From assembly GCA_910588925.1 (NCBI GenBank), contig CAJURV010000048.1:1-15932 (forward strand): a DNA stretch of 15,932 nucleotides, in the 5' to 3' direction. The position numbers and the translations under genes are program-made. A model generated the notes under the pieces. It was given only the letters and a program-made list of their open reading frames with translations. It made no database searches and was not told the DNA's origin. Below, in pieces: positions 5,836 to 13,913 of this stretch (within the stretch, counting starts at the first letter, position 1; every line of letters begins with the position of its first letter). This DNA comes from an uncultured Rikenellaceae bacterium. GTDB taxonomy: Bacteria; Bacteroidota; Bacteroidia; Bacteroidales; Rikenellaceae.

Positions 5836-6735
5836 TCATCTCATAGAGAACCTTGCAAAGGTGCTTAACGGCAGCGATTTGCCGTAGTTGTCGGTCAGGT
5901 ATAGTTCTCCGTGGTCTATGGCGGCTTTGGGGAAGAGTTGACGTAGCAGGCTGTGGGCCAGTAGTGAGGAGAAGCCCATCGAGTATAGGTTTAATATCAT
6001 GAAACCGTTGTCGGCCAACAGTTGCCTGCATTCTGTCATCAGGGGGTAGAGGTCTTGTTCGAGCACCCATTTTTCGCCCTCGGCGCCGCGGCCGTAGGCG
6101 GGCGGGTCGAGTATTATGCCGTCGTATGTGCGGCCGCGGCGCACCTCTTTGCTGACGAACTTGCGAGCGTCCTCAACTATCCAGCGTATGCCGTCGAGTC
6201 CGGATGTCTCCATGTTCTCGCGTGCCCATGTCACTACCTGCTTCACCGAGTCGACGTGGGTCACCTTGGCTCCCGCCGCACATGCCGCCAGAGAGGCGCC
6301 GCCGGTGTATGCGAAGAGGTTGAGTACGGAGGGTACGCCGTGCGACATGCGGGCAGACACCTCGTCGTATATATGTCGCCAGTTTGCCGATTGCTCGGGA
6401 AAGACCCCTACATGCTTGAACGATGTGAGGGCCAGACGTAGCTTCATATCCATATTGCCGTACGAGTAATCCATGTGCCAACGGTCGGCCATGCCTTCGC
6501 GTGTGATCCAACGTCCGCGCTCATCACTGCCGCGGTCGCGTTCGAAACGTGCATCGGCCATGTCGCGCCATTGCCTGTCGGAGAGGCTCTTGGCCCATAT
6601 AGCCTGTGGCTCGGGACGCGATAGCACGTAACGGCCGAAACGTTCGAGTTTCTCGTAGCCGCCGGTGTCTATGAGCTGATAGTCGTCGAGGTCGGCGGGT
6701 GAGAGTATGGGAGATGGTATAGTATCCATTGCCAT
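5836..6735 (-). CDS. Class I SAM-dependent methyltransferase, RlmI/RlmL-like family
   Basis: Probable RNA (rRNA) methyltransferase using S-adenosylmethionine. 299 aa. The Rossmann core runs from about 130 to the end: motif I VLNLFAYTGGASL at 137-149, an acidic motif II near VTHVDS (158-163), an Asp at VEDARKF (187-193) and the substrate motif DPPAYG at 210-215. The first 100 residues (WITREGMADRWHMDY region) resemble the central domain of this family, but there is no N-terminal PUA domain like that of E. coli RlmI, so target and base are uncertain. It is last in an apparent minus-strand unit after rdgB and the U32 gene, 27 bp past the stop of the latter. Pairing with another rRNA-modification gene supports a ribosomal role by inference. 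Start at 6735 (MAM...); the Met two codons later is equally possible. Confidence 0.85.
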   Translation of the reverse strand: MAMDTIPSPILSPADLDDYQLIDTGGYEKLERFGRYVLSRPEPQAIWAKSLSDRQWRDMADARFERDRGSDERGRWITREGMADRWHMDYSYGNMDMKLRLALTSFKHVGVFPEQSANWRHIYDEVSARMSHGVPSVLNLFAYTGGASLAACAAGAKVTHVDSVKQVVTWARENMETSGLDGIRWIVEDARKFVSKEVRRGRTYDGIILDPPAYGRGAEGEKWVLEQDLYPLMTECRQLLADNGFMILNLYSMGFSSLLAHSLLRQLFPKAAIDHGELYLTDNYGKSLPLSTFARFSMR

Positions 6736-6762
6736 TTTTTTCTGTATGTTATAGCCATGCCG

Positions 6763-8694
6763 TTACCGGCGTCGTGCGGTTTTATGGCGATGTCTGTCTT
6801 GTTCGGTCTTGTTCGGACGGAGATCTTCGCGTCGGGGTTTTTCGGTAGCGCTCTCTCCGGTGCGGGCCTCTTTGTATCGTCCGGCGTATGTCACGCTCAT
6901 CATGCAATGCGTGCAATCGAAGTCGAGGGCGAAACGGTTGCCGTTGTTTTCGAGATAGAGCTTTCCGCCGCGTCCGCTCTCTTTGATGCACATACCCAGC
7001 TCGCGACGTATGCAATAACGGGTACGCATGGCCTCTATGCCGATAAAATCGTCTCGTAGCTCCACTCCCTGTTCTATATCCGTGAAACCGCACAGCTCGT
7101 AGAAACGCCGGCTCCATGCGTTGACGACGTTGAACCGGTAGTCGGCTTTGTCGCCGCCGGCTACGGGGGTGAGCGGTATGCCTGCCGGACGGCGGTAACA
7201 TGCCGTGCGCTCCTTGAGCAGCATATCGAGAAGATCTCGCCTTAACGCGTTTATAGCCGATACGGGCATGAATGGCACGGTGCCCTCTACCGATATGTCG
7301 GTTATCTCGAAGACAGAGCCTCCGCTCTTTCTCATCTGCGTTGAGAATACGGTCTCGGCTCTTTCGCTATTGTCGGCCTCGGGGTATGACGCCTCCTGCT
7401 CTAAGGTTATACGTGTACCGACCGTCTCTGCATACGCCGTGAGCTTGTCGCCCAAGAACGATACTTTTATTGCGACGGGTAGGGTGCGCGACGGAACGAC
7501 GGCCTTGAGCCTGTCGATGAAGGCTTTGTCGAAGTTACGGTAGACCGAGGCTCCCGGGGTGATTCCGTCGAGCGATCTTACGTATATTTTGCCGCTGTCA
7601 TAACGGTTGACGCCGGCACCTGTTACGTTTCCGTCGGGTGTTACTATGCAGAGACCGTCGCCCGGAGTGAGCTTTTCGGGTGTCCCCCTGAGCGTAAAGA
7701 AAGAGCCTCCCACTGTGGCGACACTACCGATGAGACGTCCGGTGGCTTTGGCGGTAGACATGGTAGCCACTTTATTGGCGGTGTCGTGGAGATAGTAGTC
7801 GGTGAATCCTCGCGAGAACGTACGTGTGGGGTCCGGATCGAAGTCGGCACGGGTGCGTCCGTAGGAGCTACGGATGTAGCCGTGTCGCTGTGAGATGGCC
7901 TTGTCGAGCCTGCGCGAGAGGTGTACTACGCTGTTTTTGACGTACGATTCGTCTTTGAGCCTGCCCTCTATCTTGAAAGAGGTGATACCCGTATCTATGA
8001 GTTCCCCGAGGTTGTCGTCCAACGACAGATCGGCCACAGATAGCAGGTGGCGTCCGCGTTCTATCACGTCTCCTTTGTCGTCAGTGAGGTCGAAAGTGGA
8101 ACGGCACGGTTGCGAACATTCGCCCCTGTTGCCGCTACGTCCGCTCACTATGTGGCTCATGTAGCACTGTCCGCTGTGACACACGCAGATAGCTCCGTGC
8201 ACGAAGCACTCCAAGTCTACCGATGTGGCGGCTCTTATGGATTTTATCTCCTCCAATGACAATCCGCGTTCCAATATCACGCGTGAGAAGCCTGCCTTTT
8301 CTAAGAACCGTACCCTGTCGGGTGTGAGCGCCGCCGTCTGTGTCGAGGCATGTAGCTCTATGGGCGGCAGGTTCATCATGGCAAAGGCCATGTCTTGTAT
8401 TATCAGGGCGTCGGCTCCGGCATCCCACAGCTCATGGGCCATGCTCTCGGCGCGCTTCAGCTCGTCGTCATAGAGCAAGGTGTTCATAGCCACATGTACG
8501 CGGGCGCCGAAGATGTGGGCATAACGACACAGTCCGGCTATCTCGTCGAGCGATGCCGAGGCGGCTGCTCGTGCCCCGAATGCGGGCGCACCTATATATA
8601 CGGCGTCGGCCCCGGAGTCTATGGCAGTCTTGCCGTGGCGATAGTCGCGCGCCGGAGCGAGCAGTTCCAATGCTATGTCACTTTTACGGGTCAT
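6763..8694 (-). CDS. rlhA: U32 family protein, RlhA-like (23S rRNA hydroxylation)
   Basis: Member of peptidase family U32. The closest characterised type by signature is RlhA, needed for hydroxylation of C2501 in 23S rRNA; proteolytic activity is doubtful for such proteins. 643 aa. A TIM-barrel-like N-terminal half begins ELLAPARD (10-17); the signature ECFVHGAICVC ... GRSGNRGECSQPCR spans about 162-198 with Cys163, 170, 172, 177, 193 and 197, some expected to bind an Fe-S cluster. The second half has the beta-rich DUF3656-like region and a late Cys-containing segment (CIRRELGMC, DCTHCMMSV). The last 40 or so residues are a low-complexity Lys/Arg/Glu tail that I do not expect in most relatives. 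It sits 29 bp after rdgB and 27 bp before the methyltransferase gene, so it is probably cotranscribed. The RlhA assignment is by motif only. Confidence 0.88.
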   Translation of the reverse strand: MTRKSDIALELLAPARDYRHGKTAIDSGADAVYIGAPAFGARAAASASLDEIAGLCRYAHIFGARVHVAMNTLLYDDELKRAESMAHELWDAGADALIIQDMAFAMMNLPPIELHASTQTAALTPDRVRFLEKAGFSRVILERGLSLEEIKSIRAATSVDLECFVHGAICVCHSGQCYMSHIVSGRSGNRGECSQPCRSTFDLTDDKGDVIERGRHLLSVADLSLDDNLGELIDTGITSFKIEGRLKDESYVKNSVVHLSRRLDKAISQRHGYIRSSYGRTRADFDPDPTRTFSRGFTDYYLHDTANKVATMSTAKATGRLIGSVATVGGSFFTLRGTPEKLTPGDGLCIVTPDGNVTGAGVNRYDSGKIYVRSLDGITPGASVYRNFDKAFIDRLKAVVPSRTLPVAIKVSFLGDKLTAYAETVGTRITLEQEASYPEADNSERAETVFSTQMRKSGGSVFEITDISVEGTVPFMPVSAINALRRDLLDMLLKERTACYRRPAGIPLTPVAGGDKADYRFNVVNAWSRRFYELCGFTDIEQGVELRDDFIGIEAMRTRYCIRRELGMCIKESGRGGKLYLENNGNRFALDFDCTHCMMSVTYAGRYKEARTGESATEKPRREDLRPNKTEQDRHRHKTARRR

Positions 8695-8723
8695 TCGCTT
8701 TTGCGCTCGTTATTGTCAGACTG

Positions 8724-9299
8724 TCAGTTCTTTCCGAGGAAATCCACTAATTTGGCGATGGCACGGCCGCGGTGCGAGATGGCGTTTTTACTCGCCGCAT
8801 CCATCTGGGCAAAGGTGATGTCGTAGCCGTCGGGCATGAATACGGCGTCGTAACCGAAGCCACCGTCTCCGTGTCTCTCACGGGTGATGGTGCCCTCTAC
8901 TATTCCCTCGAACAGATGTTCCCTGCCCTCCCATATCAGGGCTATGACCGTACGGAAACGGGCACGACGGTTGTCGCATCCTTCGAGTTTTTCGAGCAGG
9001 AGCGTTATATTGTCTTCGCTGCATTTGCTCTCACCGGCGTAACGTGCCGAACGTACCCCGGGTTCGCCTCCGAGAGCCTCCACCTCCAGGCCGGTGTCGT
9101 CTGCGAAGCAGTCCGTAGACAGCCGGTCGTAGACGTAGTGAGCCTTTTGGAGCGAGTTACCCTCGATAGTTTCCGAGGTCTCGGGGATATCCTCCGTGAT
9201 GCCGCAATCGGCTAATGAGACGAGATCGATGCCGTTTGTCATTTGGCGTACTTCGCGGAGTTTATTGGGGTTGTTGGTTACGAAAATTACCTTTTTCAT
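8724..9299 (-). CDS. rdgB: dITP/XTP pyrophosphatase (Ham1/RdgB family)
   Basis: Hydrolyses non-canonical purine nucleotides (dITP, XTP, ITP) to monophosphate and pyrophosphate, keeping deaminated purines out of DNA and RNA; cytoplasmic, Mg2+-dependent, normally a dimer. 191 aa, standard length. Signatures: TNNPNKLREV at 8-17, FADDTGLEVEALGG at 65-78 with the expected catalytic Asp68, GFGYDAVF at 147-154, and KNAISHRGRA at 171-180. The ATG at 9299 is chosen because the longer frame begins with a GTG (9335) that overlaps the promoter element TACATTTG. It is first gene of a three-gene minus-strand unit. Confidence 0.97.
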   Translation of the reverse strand: MKKVIFVTNNPNKLREVRQMTNGIDLVSLADCGITEDIPETSETIEGNSLQKAHYVYDRLSTDCFADDTGLEVEALGGEPGVRSARYAGESKCSEDNITLLLEKLEGCDNRRARFRTVIALIWEGREHLFEGIVEGTITRERHGDGGFGYDAVFMPDGYDITFAQMDAASKNAISHRGRAIAKLVDFLGKN

Positions 9300-9334
9300 C
9301 CGGTTGTTGTTCTTTGTTGGGAATGTTGTTCGCA

Positions 9335-9342
9335 CAAATGTA
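9335..9342 (-). promoter_or_regulatory. rdgB promoter -7 element TACATTTG
   Basis: A perfect TAnnTTTG on the minus strand, 35 bp upstream of the rdgB ATG. No clear TTTG -33 is visible at the usual distance. It would drive rdgB, the U32 gene and the methyltransferase gene. Confidence 0.6.
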
Positions 9343-9570
9343 CGATTTTAATTCCATTTAAGGGGGAGAGGACCCATTTCGGATTGACTTTGTTTGTCGG
9401 TTGTTTTTATTATGATCGGGTGAAAAAAAGGAGATCTCTGATAAATCGGAGCATACGTAGGTGTGCTTTTAAAGGCCCATGTAAGTTCCGTCCCTTATGA
9501 CGCCGTGCGTTTTCACCGAAAACACTATAATTGAGTAGGACTCCGTCGTACTTTGTCAAAAGACCGCGAT

Positions 9571-9595
9571 AAAAAAGGAGAGTCATTGACTCTCC
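9571..9595 (-). terminator. Intrinsic terminator of the outer-membrane protein - sdaA unit
   Basis: Perfect 8-bp stem, GGAGAGTC (9577-9584) with GACTCTCC (9588-9595), loop ATT, followed on the minus strand by six T (9576-9571). It is the first clear minus-strand terminator after the sdaA stop at 9804. Confidence 0.85.
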
Positions 9596-9752
9596 CGATA
9601 TTTTGGCATAGTTTATGCAAAATTCATGTTCAAACGGACAGTCGGAATTACCCGGCCTCCGTATAAAAGAACAATATAATATTTTATACCATATTCCTAT
9701 TGCATATAATTTCCGGAAAAAGAAAGGACGGAGTGACAGACCCCCTTTCAGA

Positions 9753-9786
9753 GCAACCGTCGCTACAACGGCGGTTGCCTCTTTTT
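9753..9786 (+). terminator. Plus-strand intrinsic terminator with no assigned gene
   Basis: GCAACCGTCG (9753-9762), loop CTACAA, CGGCGGTTGC (9769-9778), one U-G pair in plus-strand RNA, then CTCTTTTT (9779-9786). The T run favours termination on the plus strand, yet no plus-strand gene lies upstream. It may block antisense transcription into sdaA, or end an unrecognised short RNA. Confidence 0.7.
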
Positions 9787-9803
9787 ATGTATAATACGAA
9801 TAA

Positions 9804-10994
9804 TCAGAATTTAGCCAATCCGCCGCGGCTCGTCTCCTTGTATAAGGAGGGCAGGTCGTGGCCTGTCTGTTTCATCACCTCTACCACTCTGTCGAAGCTG
9901 ACCGAGTGATTACCGTCGGAAAAGGTGGCGAATATGTTGGAGTCGAGGGCACGGGCGGCGGCATAGGCGTTACGCTCGATGCAGGGTATCTGCACGAGGC
10001 CGCATACCGGGTCGCACGTGAGGCCGAGGTGATGCTCGAGCCCCATCTCTGCGGCATATTCTATCTGCGACGGGGTTCCGCCGAATAGTTGGCACGATGC
10101 GGCCGAAGCCATGGCGCACGCTACGCCCACTTCGCCCTGACAGCCTACCTCGGCGCCGGATATGGATGCGTTGGTCTTGACAACGTTGCCGAACAACCCT
10201 GCGGTGGCTAATGCACGCAATATGCGCATGTCGCTGAAGTCGCGAGTGGTGTTAAGGTGATATAATACGGCGGGGATCACACCGCACGAGCCGCATGTTG
10301 GGGCCGTCACAATGACACCGCCGGCGGCGTTCTCTTCCGAGGTGGCTAAAGCGTATGAGTAGAGCAATCCTCGGTTTCTCATGGTGTCGACATACCCGCG
10401 TGCTTTTATGTAGTATGCGGCTGCCTTACGACGCACACCCAAGCCTCCGGGCAACGCTCCTTCAGCCTCGAGGCCACGCTCTATGGCCGCTTTCATCACC
10501 GACCATACCTCCTCTAGGTAGTCCCATATCTGTTTGCCCTCGCATCGTTCCACGTACTCCCAATAGGTGCAACCGTTATCTATGCACCATCTCTGTATGT
10601 CGGCTATGGTAGACATGTCGTACACGTGTTCCACAGGCAAGGCGTCGGCGTTCTCCTCGGCGAGCTTGCCGCCTCCCACGCTGAATACGGTCCAGTCGTC
10701 TATCCTGACATCGCCCTTGTAACCTTCGAAGCGCATGCCGTTGGGGTGGAACGGGAGGAATTCGTCCGGCATCCATACTATCTCCACATCTCCGCGTTGC
10801 GTAAGTACGTCTTCTATGGCCTTGTCGGTAAGGTGTCCTTTGCCGGTGGCAGCCAAACTGCCGTAGAGTGTCACTACGAATCTGTCTGCTTCGGGGGCGC
10901 GTCCTATAAATAGTTCCGCTGCCTTGCGGGGGCCCATCGTATGGCTGCTCGACGGGCCGTTGCCTATTCGGTATATCTCTCTTAATGATTCCAT
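9804..10994 (-). CDS. sdaA: L-serine ammonia-lyase (L-serine dehydratase), iron-sulfur, single chain
   Basis: Converts L-serine to pyruvate and ammonia using an oxygen-sensitive [4Fe-4S] cluster; cytoplasmic, feeding amino-acid carbon into central metabolism. 396 aa in one chain: an N-terminal beta domain with GPSSSHTMGP at 13-22, a linker, and a catalytic alpha domain from about 165. APTCGSCGVIP (231-241) is the family signature. Probable cluster ligands are Cys285 (GCQGE), Cys327 (CDPVCG) and Cys338 (IPCIERNA). It is shorter than E. coli SdaA (about 454 aa), with less sequence in the N-terminal half and C-terminus, but no key motif is lost. It starts 25 bp after the stop of the outer-membrane protein gene with no promoter element between, so it is probably cotranscribed with it. 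Confidence 0.97.
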   Translation of the reverse strand: MESLREIYRIGNGPSSSHTMGPRKAAELFIGRAPEADRFVVTLYGSLAATGKGHLTDKAIEDVLTQRGDVEIVWMPDEFLPFHPNGMRFEGYKGDVRIDDWTVFSVGGGKLAEENADALPVEHVYDMSTIADIQRWCIDNGCTYWEYVERCEGKQIWDYLEEVWSVMKAAIERGLEAEGALPGGLGVRRKAAAYYIKARGYVDTMRNRGLLYSYALATSEENAAGGVIVTAPTCGSCGVIPAVLYHLNTTRDFSDMRILRALATAGLFGNVVKTNASISGAEVGCQGEVGVACAMASAASCQLFGGTPSQIEYAAEMGLEHHLGLTCDPVCGLVQIPCIERNAYAAARALDSNIFATFSDGNHSVSFDRVVEVMKQTGHDLPSLYKETSRGGLAKF

Positions 10995-11019
10995 TGTTAT
11001 CGTTTTAATCGATTTAACG

Positions 11020-12315
11020 TCAGAATGCCTCCGTCATATTGAGGTAGAATTGCACTCCTTTGGTGCCGTGCGCTTTGCCTATGTCGAAGCGGAAATTCTT
11101 GCGTGGTTGCATCTGTACGCGCAAGCCTATGCCGTAGTTGAGCTTCCAGCGCGTCCACTCCGAAGGATTGTCGCCTATGGTGCCGGTTCCGACCCATCCT
11201 ACCACACCCAGTTTCGAGAGGAAACTGCCCCGGCGGTAGTCGGACATGGTACCGAACATGTGCCGGTATTCCACTACGGAGTAGGCCATGGAACGGTCGC
11301 GGTACTGGCCCAGCAGATATCCGCGCAGATCGAACGGAGAGCCGAACGACGGCAATTCGGTGAAAGGTATGTCGTTGAAGCCTATCTGCGTCTTTACTAT
11401 CCATGCCAATATGGCACGTCGCCACAGGGGTTGGAACTGGCGGTACTCCAGCTCCATGATCTGGTAATTATAGGCCCCTCCGAAATATTTGCCGTAGAAC
11501 TTGCCGGACCCGCTGAGGAACAGCCCCTTGTTGGGAGTGGCTACGTCGTCGCGGGTGTCGTATTGCAAAATACCGCCCAAGCCCACGTTGACGTATTTGT
11601 TTTTGAAACGCATCTTATAGGGGTCGGCGGCCATGACCGGATTTATCTTCCACGAACGAGAATAGTTTATGTCGATAATGCCGCCCGCGTAGAAGTGGGG
11701 TTTGACCTCCCATACGAAACGAGGGTTGAAAACCACGCTCTCTTTGTGGAAGCCGGTGGTGGAATCGCTACGTACTCTGCTCTCTATGGTAGACATGCCC
11801 TTGCCGTAATAGTTGCTCGGCTCGTTGCGGTAACCGTAGTTGGAGTATATGCGGAATTTGTTGCCGTTGAAGAAGAATGTACCGGCGCCGGCAACCACTA
11901 TGGTACCGTTTATGGATATGTTTATCCCTACCGGCAGAAAAGAGCGCGCCGATACGGTGTCGTTTTTGTTGACCCTGAACGAGGCGAGCACCGCGCCGCC
12001 TATACCCACCGACGCCTCGGGGGTGTACGACGGTCCGCCGAAAGGCGATATCCAGAAATTTTTGTTCGCTCTGACCGAGTCGCGGTGTTGCTGACGCAGG
12101 TAGGCTTTCTGTTGTCTTAATGTGAGTGAGTCGAACGGATAGGGTTTGACGCCTGTAAGGTCGTAGGCCCCGGTGGCTCGTGGACGTTTGTGTCGCTCGG
12201 TCACGTTAGCGGTGTCGCGCTTTTCTTCGACGGAAGCGGAGTGTTCTCCGGCGTAAGAGGCCGTGCATAGCGACAGGCATAATGCCGACGCCATTATGAG
12301 ACAGACGTTTTTCAT
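11020..12315 (-). CDS. BamA/TamA-type outer-membrane beta-barrel protein, no POTRA domains
   Basis: 431 aa with an N-terminal signal peptide (MKNVCLIMASALCLSLCTASYA, stated in two parts: basic start, then a hydrophobic core, cleavage near Ala22). Residues 25-85 are polar and charged; about 90-431 show alternating strands of a barrel and end in Phe, the usual outer-membrane C-terminal signal. Omp85-type features are DTRDDVATPNKG (253-264) and LRGY (330-333) in a loop like the VRGF/Y loop of BamA, followed by SVVEYRHMF. POTRA repeats are absent, so it is a barrel-only relative rather than BamA or TamA proper; cargo or function is unknown. ATG 12315 is preferred over the longer frame (12408) because the signal peptide starts there. 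TATATTTG lies just 5 bp upstream. sdaA follows after 25 bp. Confidence 0.85.
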   Translation of the reverse strand: MKNVCLIMASALCLSLCTASYAGEHSASVEEKRDTANVTERHKRPRATGAYDLTGVKPYPFDSLTLRQQKAYLRQQHRDSVRANKNFWISPFGGPSYTPEASVGIGGAVLASFRVNKNDTVSARSFLPVGINISINGTIVVAGAGTFFFNGNKFRIYSNYGYRNEPSNYYGKGMSTIESRVRSDSTTGFHKESVVFNPRFVWEVKPHFYAGGIIDINYSRSWKINPVMAADPYKMRFKNKYVNVGLGGILQYDTRDDVATPNKGLFLSGSGKFYGKYFGGAYNYQIMELEYRQFQPLWRRAILAWIVKTQIGFNDIPFTELPSFGSPFDLRGYLLGQYRDRSMAYSVVEYRHMFGTMSDYRRGSFLSKLGVVGWVGTGTIGDNPSEWTRWKLNYGIGLRVQMQPRKNFRFDIGKAHGTKGVQFYLNMTEAF

Positions 12316-12320
12316 AACGG

Positions 12321-12328
12321 CAAATATA
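12321..12328 (-). promoter_or_regulatory. Outer-membrane protein gene -7 element TATATTTG
   Basis: A perfect TAnnTTTG on the minus strand, ending only 5 bp before the ATG at 12315. If used, transcription would start almost at the start codon, giving a leaderless or near-leaderless mRNA. No clear -33 TTTG is visible. Confidence 0.45.
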
Positions 12329-12602
12329 TACATTTTTTTGATACATGCGAGGTTAGGGCGGATGATTGGTGCATGGCAGGTGTTTCGTGGAGGTTCTTTT
12401 TTTGGCAAACCATGCCTTTGGTCGTTTTTGCATTACGCGCCTTGATGATGTGATAAGATGTGTGCGATTATATGCTTTTTCGGGATGCTTTATTGCTTAG
12501 TTAATGACCGGATGGCAAGGCGTTTGTGGGTTCGTGTTGGCTTAACACAATTCCTTATTTATTATGCCGCATGGTGAAAGTGCTTTTAGTTGTGCTTTGC
12601 CC

Positions 12603-12798
12603 GGCATCATAGGGTCGGAGCCTGCGGGGGCGCTTAGGCGTGGCATTTGAGAGAGTGGTTACGTACAAAGTAAGCTAAATATCCAATAAATAACCGTTCG
12701 TGCAAGCGGGCCTCCGGGGGGAGGCTCCGGCCCGCTCATCCCTCGTGCCTCGGGATTTAACGGCGGAATGTGTTCTATAGCCCTCGCTTGGCTCGGGC
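12603..12798 (-). repeat. Structured dispersed repeat, copy B (inverted relative to copy A)
   Basis: The minus strand matches 457-660. The three consecutive hairpins are kept: 12798-12780 (GCCC/GGGC around GAGCCAAGCGA), 12756-12738 (ATCCC/GGGAT around GAGGCACGA) and a bulged 11-bp hairpin at 12736-12705 whose loop is 2 nt shorter than in copy A. Distances between hairpins match copy A to within 2 nt. The second conserved block with AGGCTCCG is at 12662-12603; its pairing with the bulged-hairpin arm has one mismatch here. It lies 3' of the lipid-kinase gene on the same strand and about 290 bp upstream of the outer-membrane protein gene. Confidence 0.75.
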
Positions 12799-12971
12799 CG
12801 GAGAATACAATATTTGATTACAGTACAAAATATCTTTTATCCCGAACTCACATATTTTATTACATAAACTACTGTTGGAGGGGAGGGAGTCTTTGCCCAC
12901 CGCGAAGAGCGGCCTGTGTCGTGCCTCGGGTCGCTGTATGTGTAGTTATTAGGAGCGTTTAAATAGTGTCC

Positions 12972-13913
12972 TTATCTGTCGGGAACGTGCTGTGTTTCGA
13001 TGTTATCGGTGGGCACTATCACCTTGAGCCCGTCCGGTATGCACGATATGTCGACCGGGGTTGCGGGGCCGTTTTCGCCGTCTATGTCCACCGTTATGGG
13101 TTCTTTGCCCGAGATTGTGAGTTTTCGGGTCTTGAAGTAGAGCACGCCTTTGGGATAGTCGGAGTTGATGTCGGTGATCTGTTGCGACAGAAAGTGGAAC
13201 ACGGTTCTTATGGTGTCGCCGATGTTGTCGCCTTTTACGACGATCACGTCCAGGAGTCCGTCGCATATGTCGGACCGGTAGGCCAGCTTCATGTTACCGG
13301 CCGTGCGTCCGTTGAATACGAAGAATACCACCGACATGCCGTCGAAACGGGTCTCCTCCGCATCTATGGATATGTGCATTGATCTGAACTTCGGCAACTC
13401 CTGTATGGAGTTGATGTATGAGGTCATGTAATAGGCCAGCTTTCCGAACGTGTTTTTCAGTACGGTGGGGGTTTTCTGCGATATGTCGGTGAAGAGGCCG
13501 CCGCTGAGTACGTTGACGAAGTAGCTGTCGCCGCATTTGCCGAGGTCTACTGTGGCTACCGTTCCCGTCGCGCTCTGTTTGATGGCTGTTTTCAGGTTGT
13601 TGGAGTATCCGAGCAGTCCGGCGAAATCGTTGGCCGTGCCTGTGGGGAGCACCGCTAAGGGTATGTCTATGCCGTATAGTTTCATTTGGTTGACCACTGT
13701 ATTGACGGTGCCGTCGCCGCCTGCCACCAGTATGCGGTCGTAGTCGGGCGTGACGCGTCTTATGGCCTGCCCCATATCCTGTAAGCGGCCTATCCTGAAA
13801 GGCTCCACCGCATACCCGTTGTTCTGGTAACACTTTATTATGTAGTCCAGATGGGTACGGGCCCTCTTCTCTCCCGACATGGGGTTATATATGAAACATA
13901 CTCTTTTTGTCAT
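12972..13913 (-). CDS. YegS/DagK-type diacylglycerol (lipid) kinase
   Basis: Predicted ATP-dependent lipid kinase of the diacylglycerol-kinase catalytic superfamily (YegS/BmrU type), acting on membrane lipids at the cytoplasmic face. 313 aa, usual length. The N-terminal nucleotide-binding domain starts KRVCFIYNPMSG, with glycine-rich GGDGTVN at 65-71 and LPTGTANDFA at 89-98; the C-terminal beta domain carries GLLDVIVVKGDN and VDIDGE. The exact lipid substrate cannot be read from sequence. The start ATG (13913) overlaps the apbE stop as ATGA, pointing to translational coupling. The open frame continues upstream to 14330 inside apbE, but that extension is an Arg-rich shadow and is rejected. Confidence 0.93.
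   Translation of the reverse strand: MTKRVCFIYNPMSGEKRARTHLDYIIKCYQNNGYAVEPFRIGRLQDMGQAIRRVTPDYDRILVAGGDGTVNTVVNQMKLYGIDIPLAVLPTGTANDFAGLLGYSNNLKTAIKQSATGTVATVDLGKCGDSYFVNVLSGGLFTDISQKTPTVLKNTFGKLAYYMTSYINSIQELPKFRSMHISIDAEETRFDGMSVVFFVFNGRTAGNMKLAYRSDICDGLLDVIVVKGDNIGDTIRTVFHFLSQQITDINSDYPKGVLYFKTRKLTISGKEPITVDIDGENGPATPVDISCIPDGLKVIVPTDNIETQHVPDR

Larger units (their letters stand above)
9343..9803. other. Gene-free interval between sdaA and rdgB
   Basis: No supported coding region. It contains a minus-strand terminator (9571-9595), an adjacent inverted repeat with one bulged G (TTTTGGCATA / TATGCAAAA, 9601-9622), an AT-rich segment near 9675-9712, and a plus-strand terminator-like hairpin (9753-9786). 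The sdaA stop lies about 210 bp from its likely terminator, leaving an unusually long 3' untranslated stretch. Confidence 0.6.
12316..12971. other. Gene-free interval between the dagK-like and outer-membrane protein genes
   Basis: I see no supported gene. It holds copy B of the structured repeat (12603-12798), a small hairpin at 12534-12548 (GTGTT/AACAC), a hairpin CCGC/GCGG at 12900-12912 and a G-rich run near 12877-12890. No clear terminator follows the lipid-kinase stop on the minus strand, so its transcript may continue into the repeat. Confidence 0.6.

Noticed and set aside
10924..12120. 398-aa plus-strand frame opposite the outer-membrane protein gene
   Set aside because: It overlaps a well-supported gene with signal peptide and barrel features; its translation shows no domain and is an antisense shadow.
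457..12798. Composite transposon bounded by inverted copies A and B
   Set aside because: The enclosed 12 kb is ordinary core genes without transposase or integrase, and the copies differ substantially; treated as dispersed repeats instead.
12877..12890. Possible G-quadruplex (GG, GGGG, GGG runs)
   Set aside because: Too few adequate G runs for a convincing four-tract motif.
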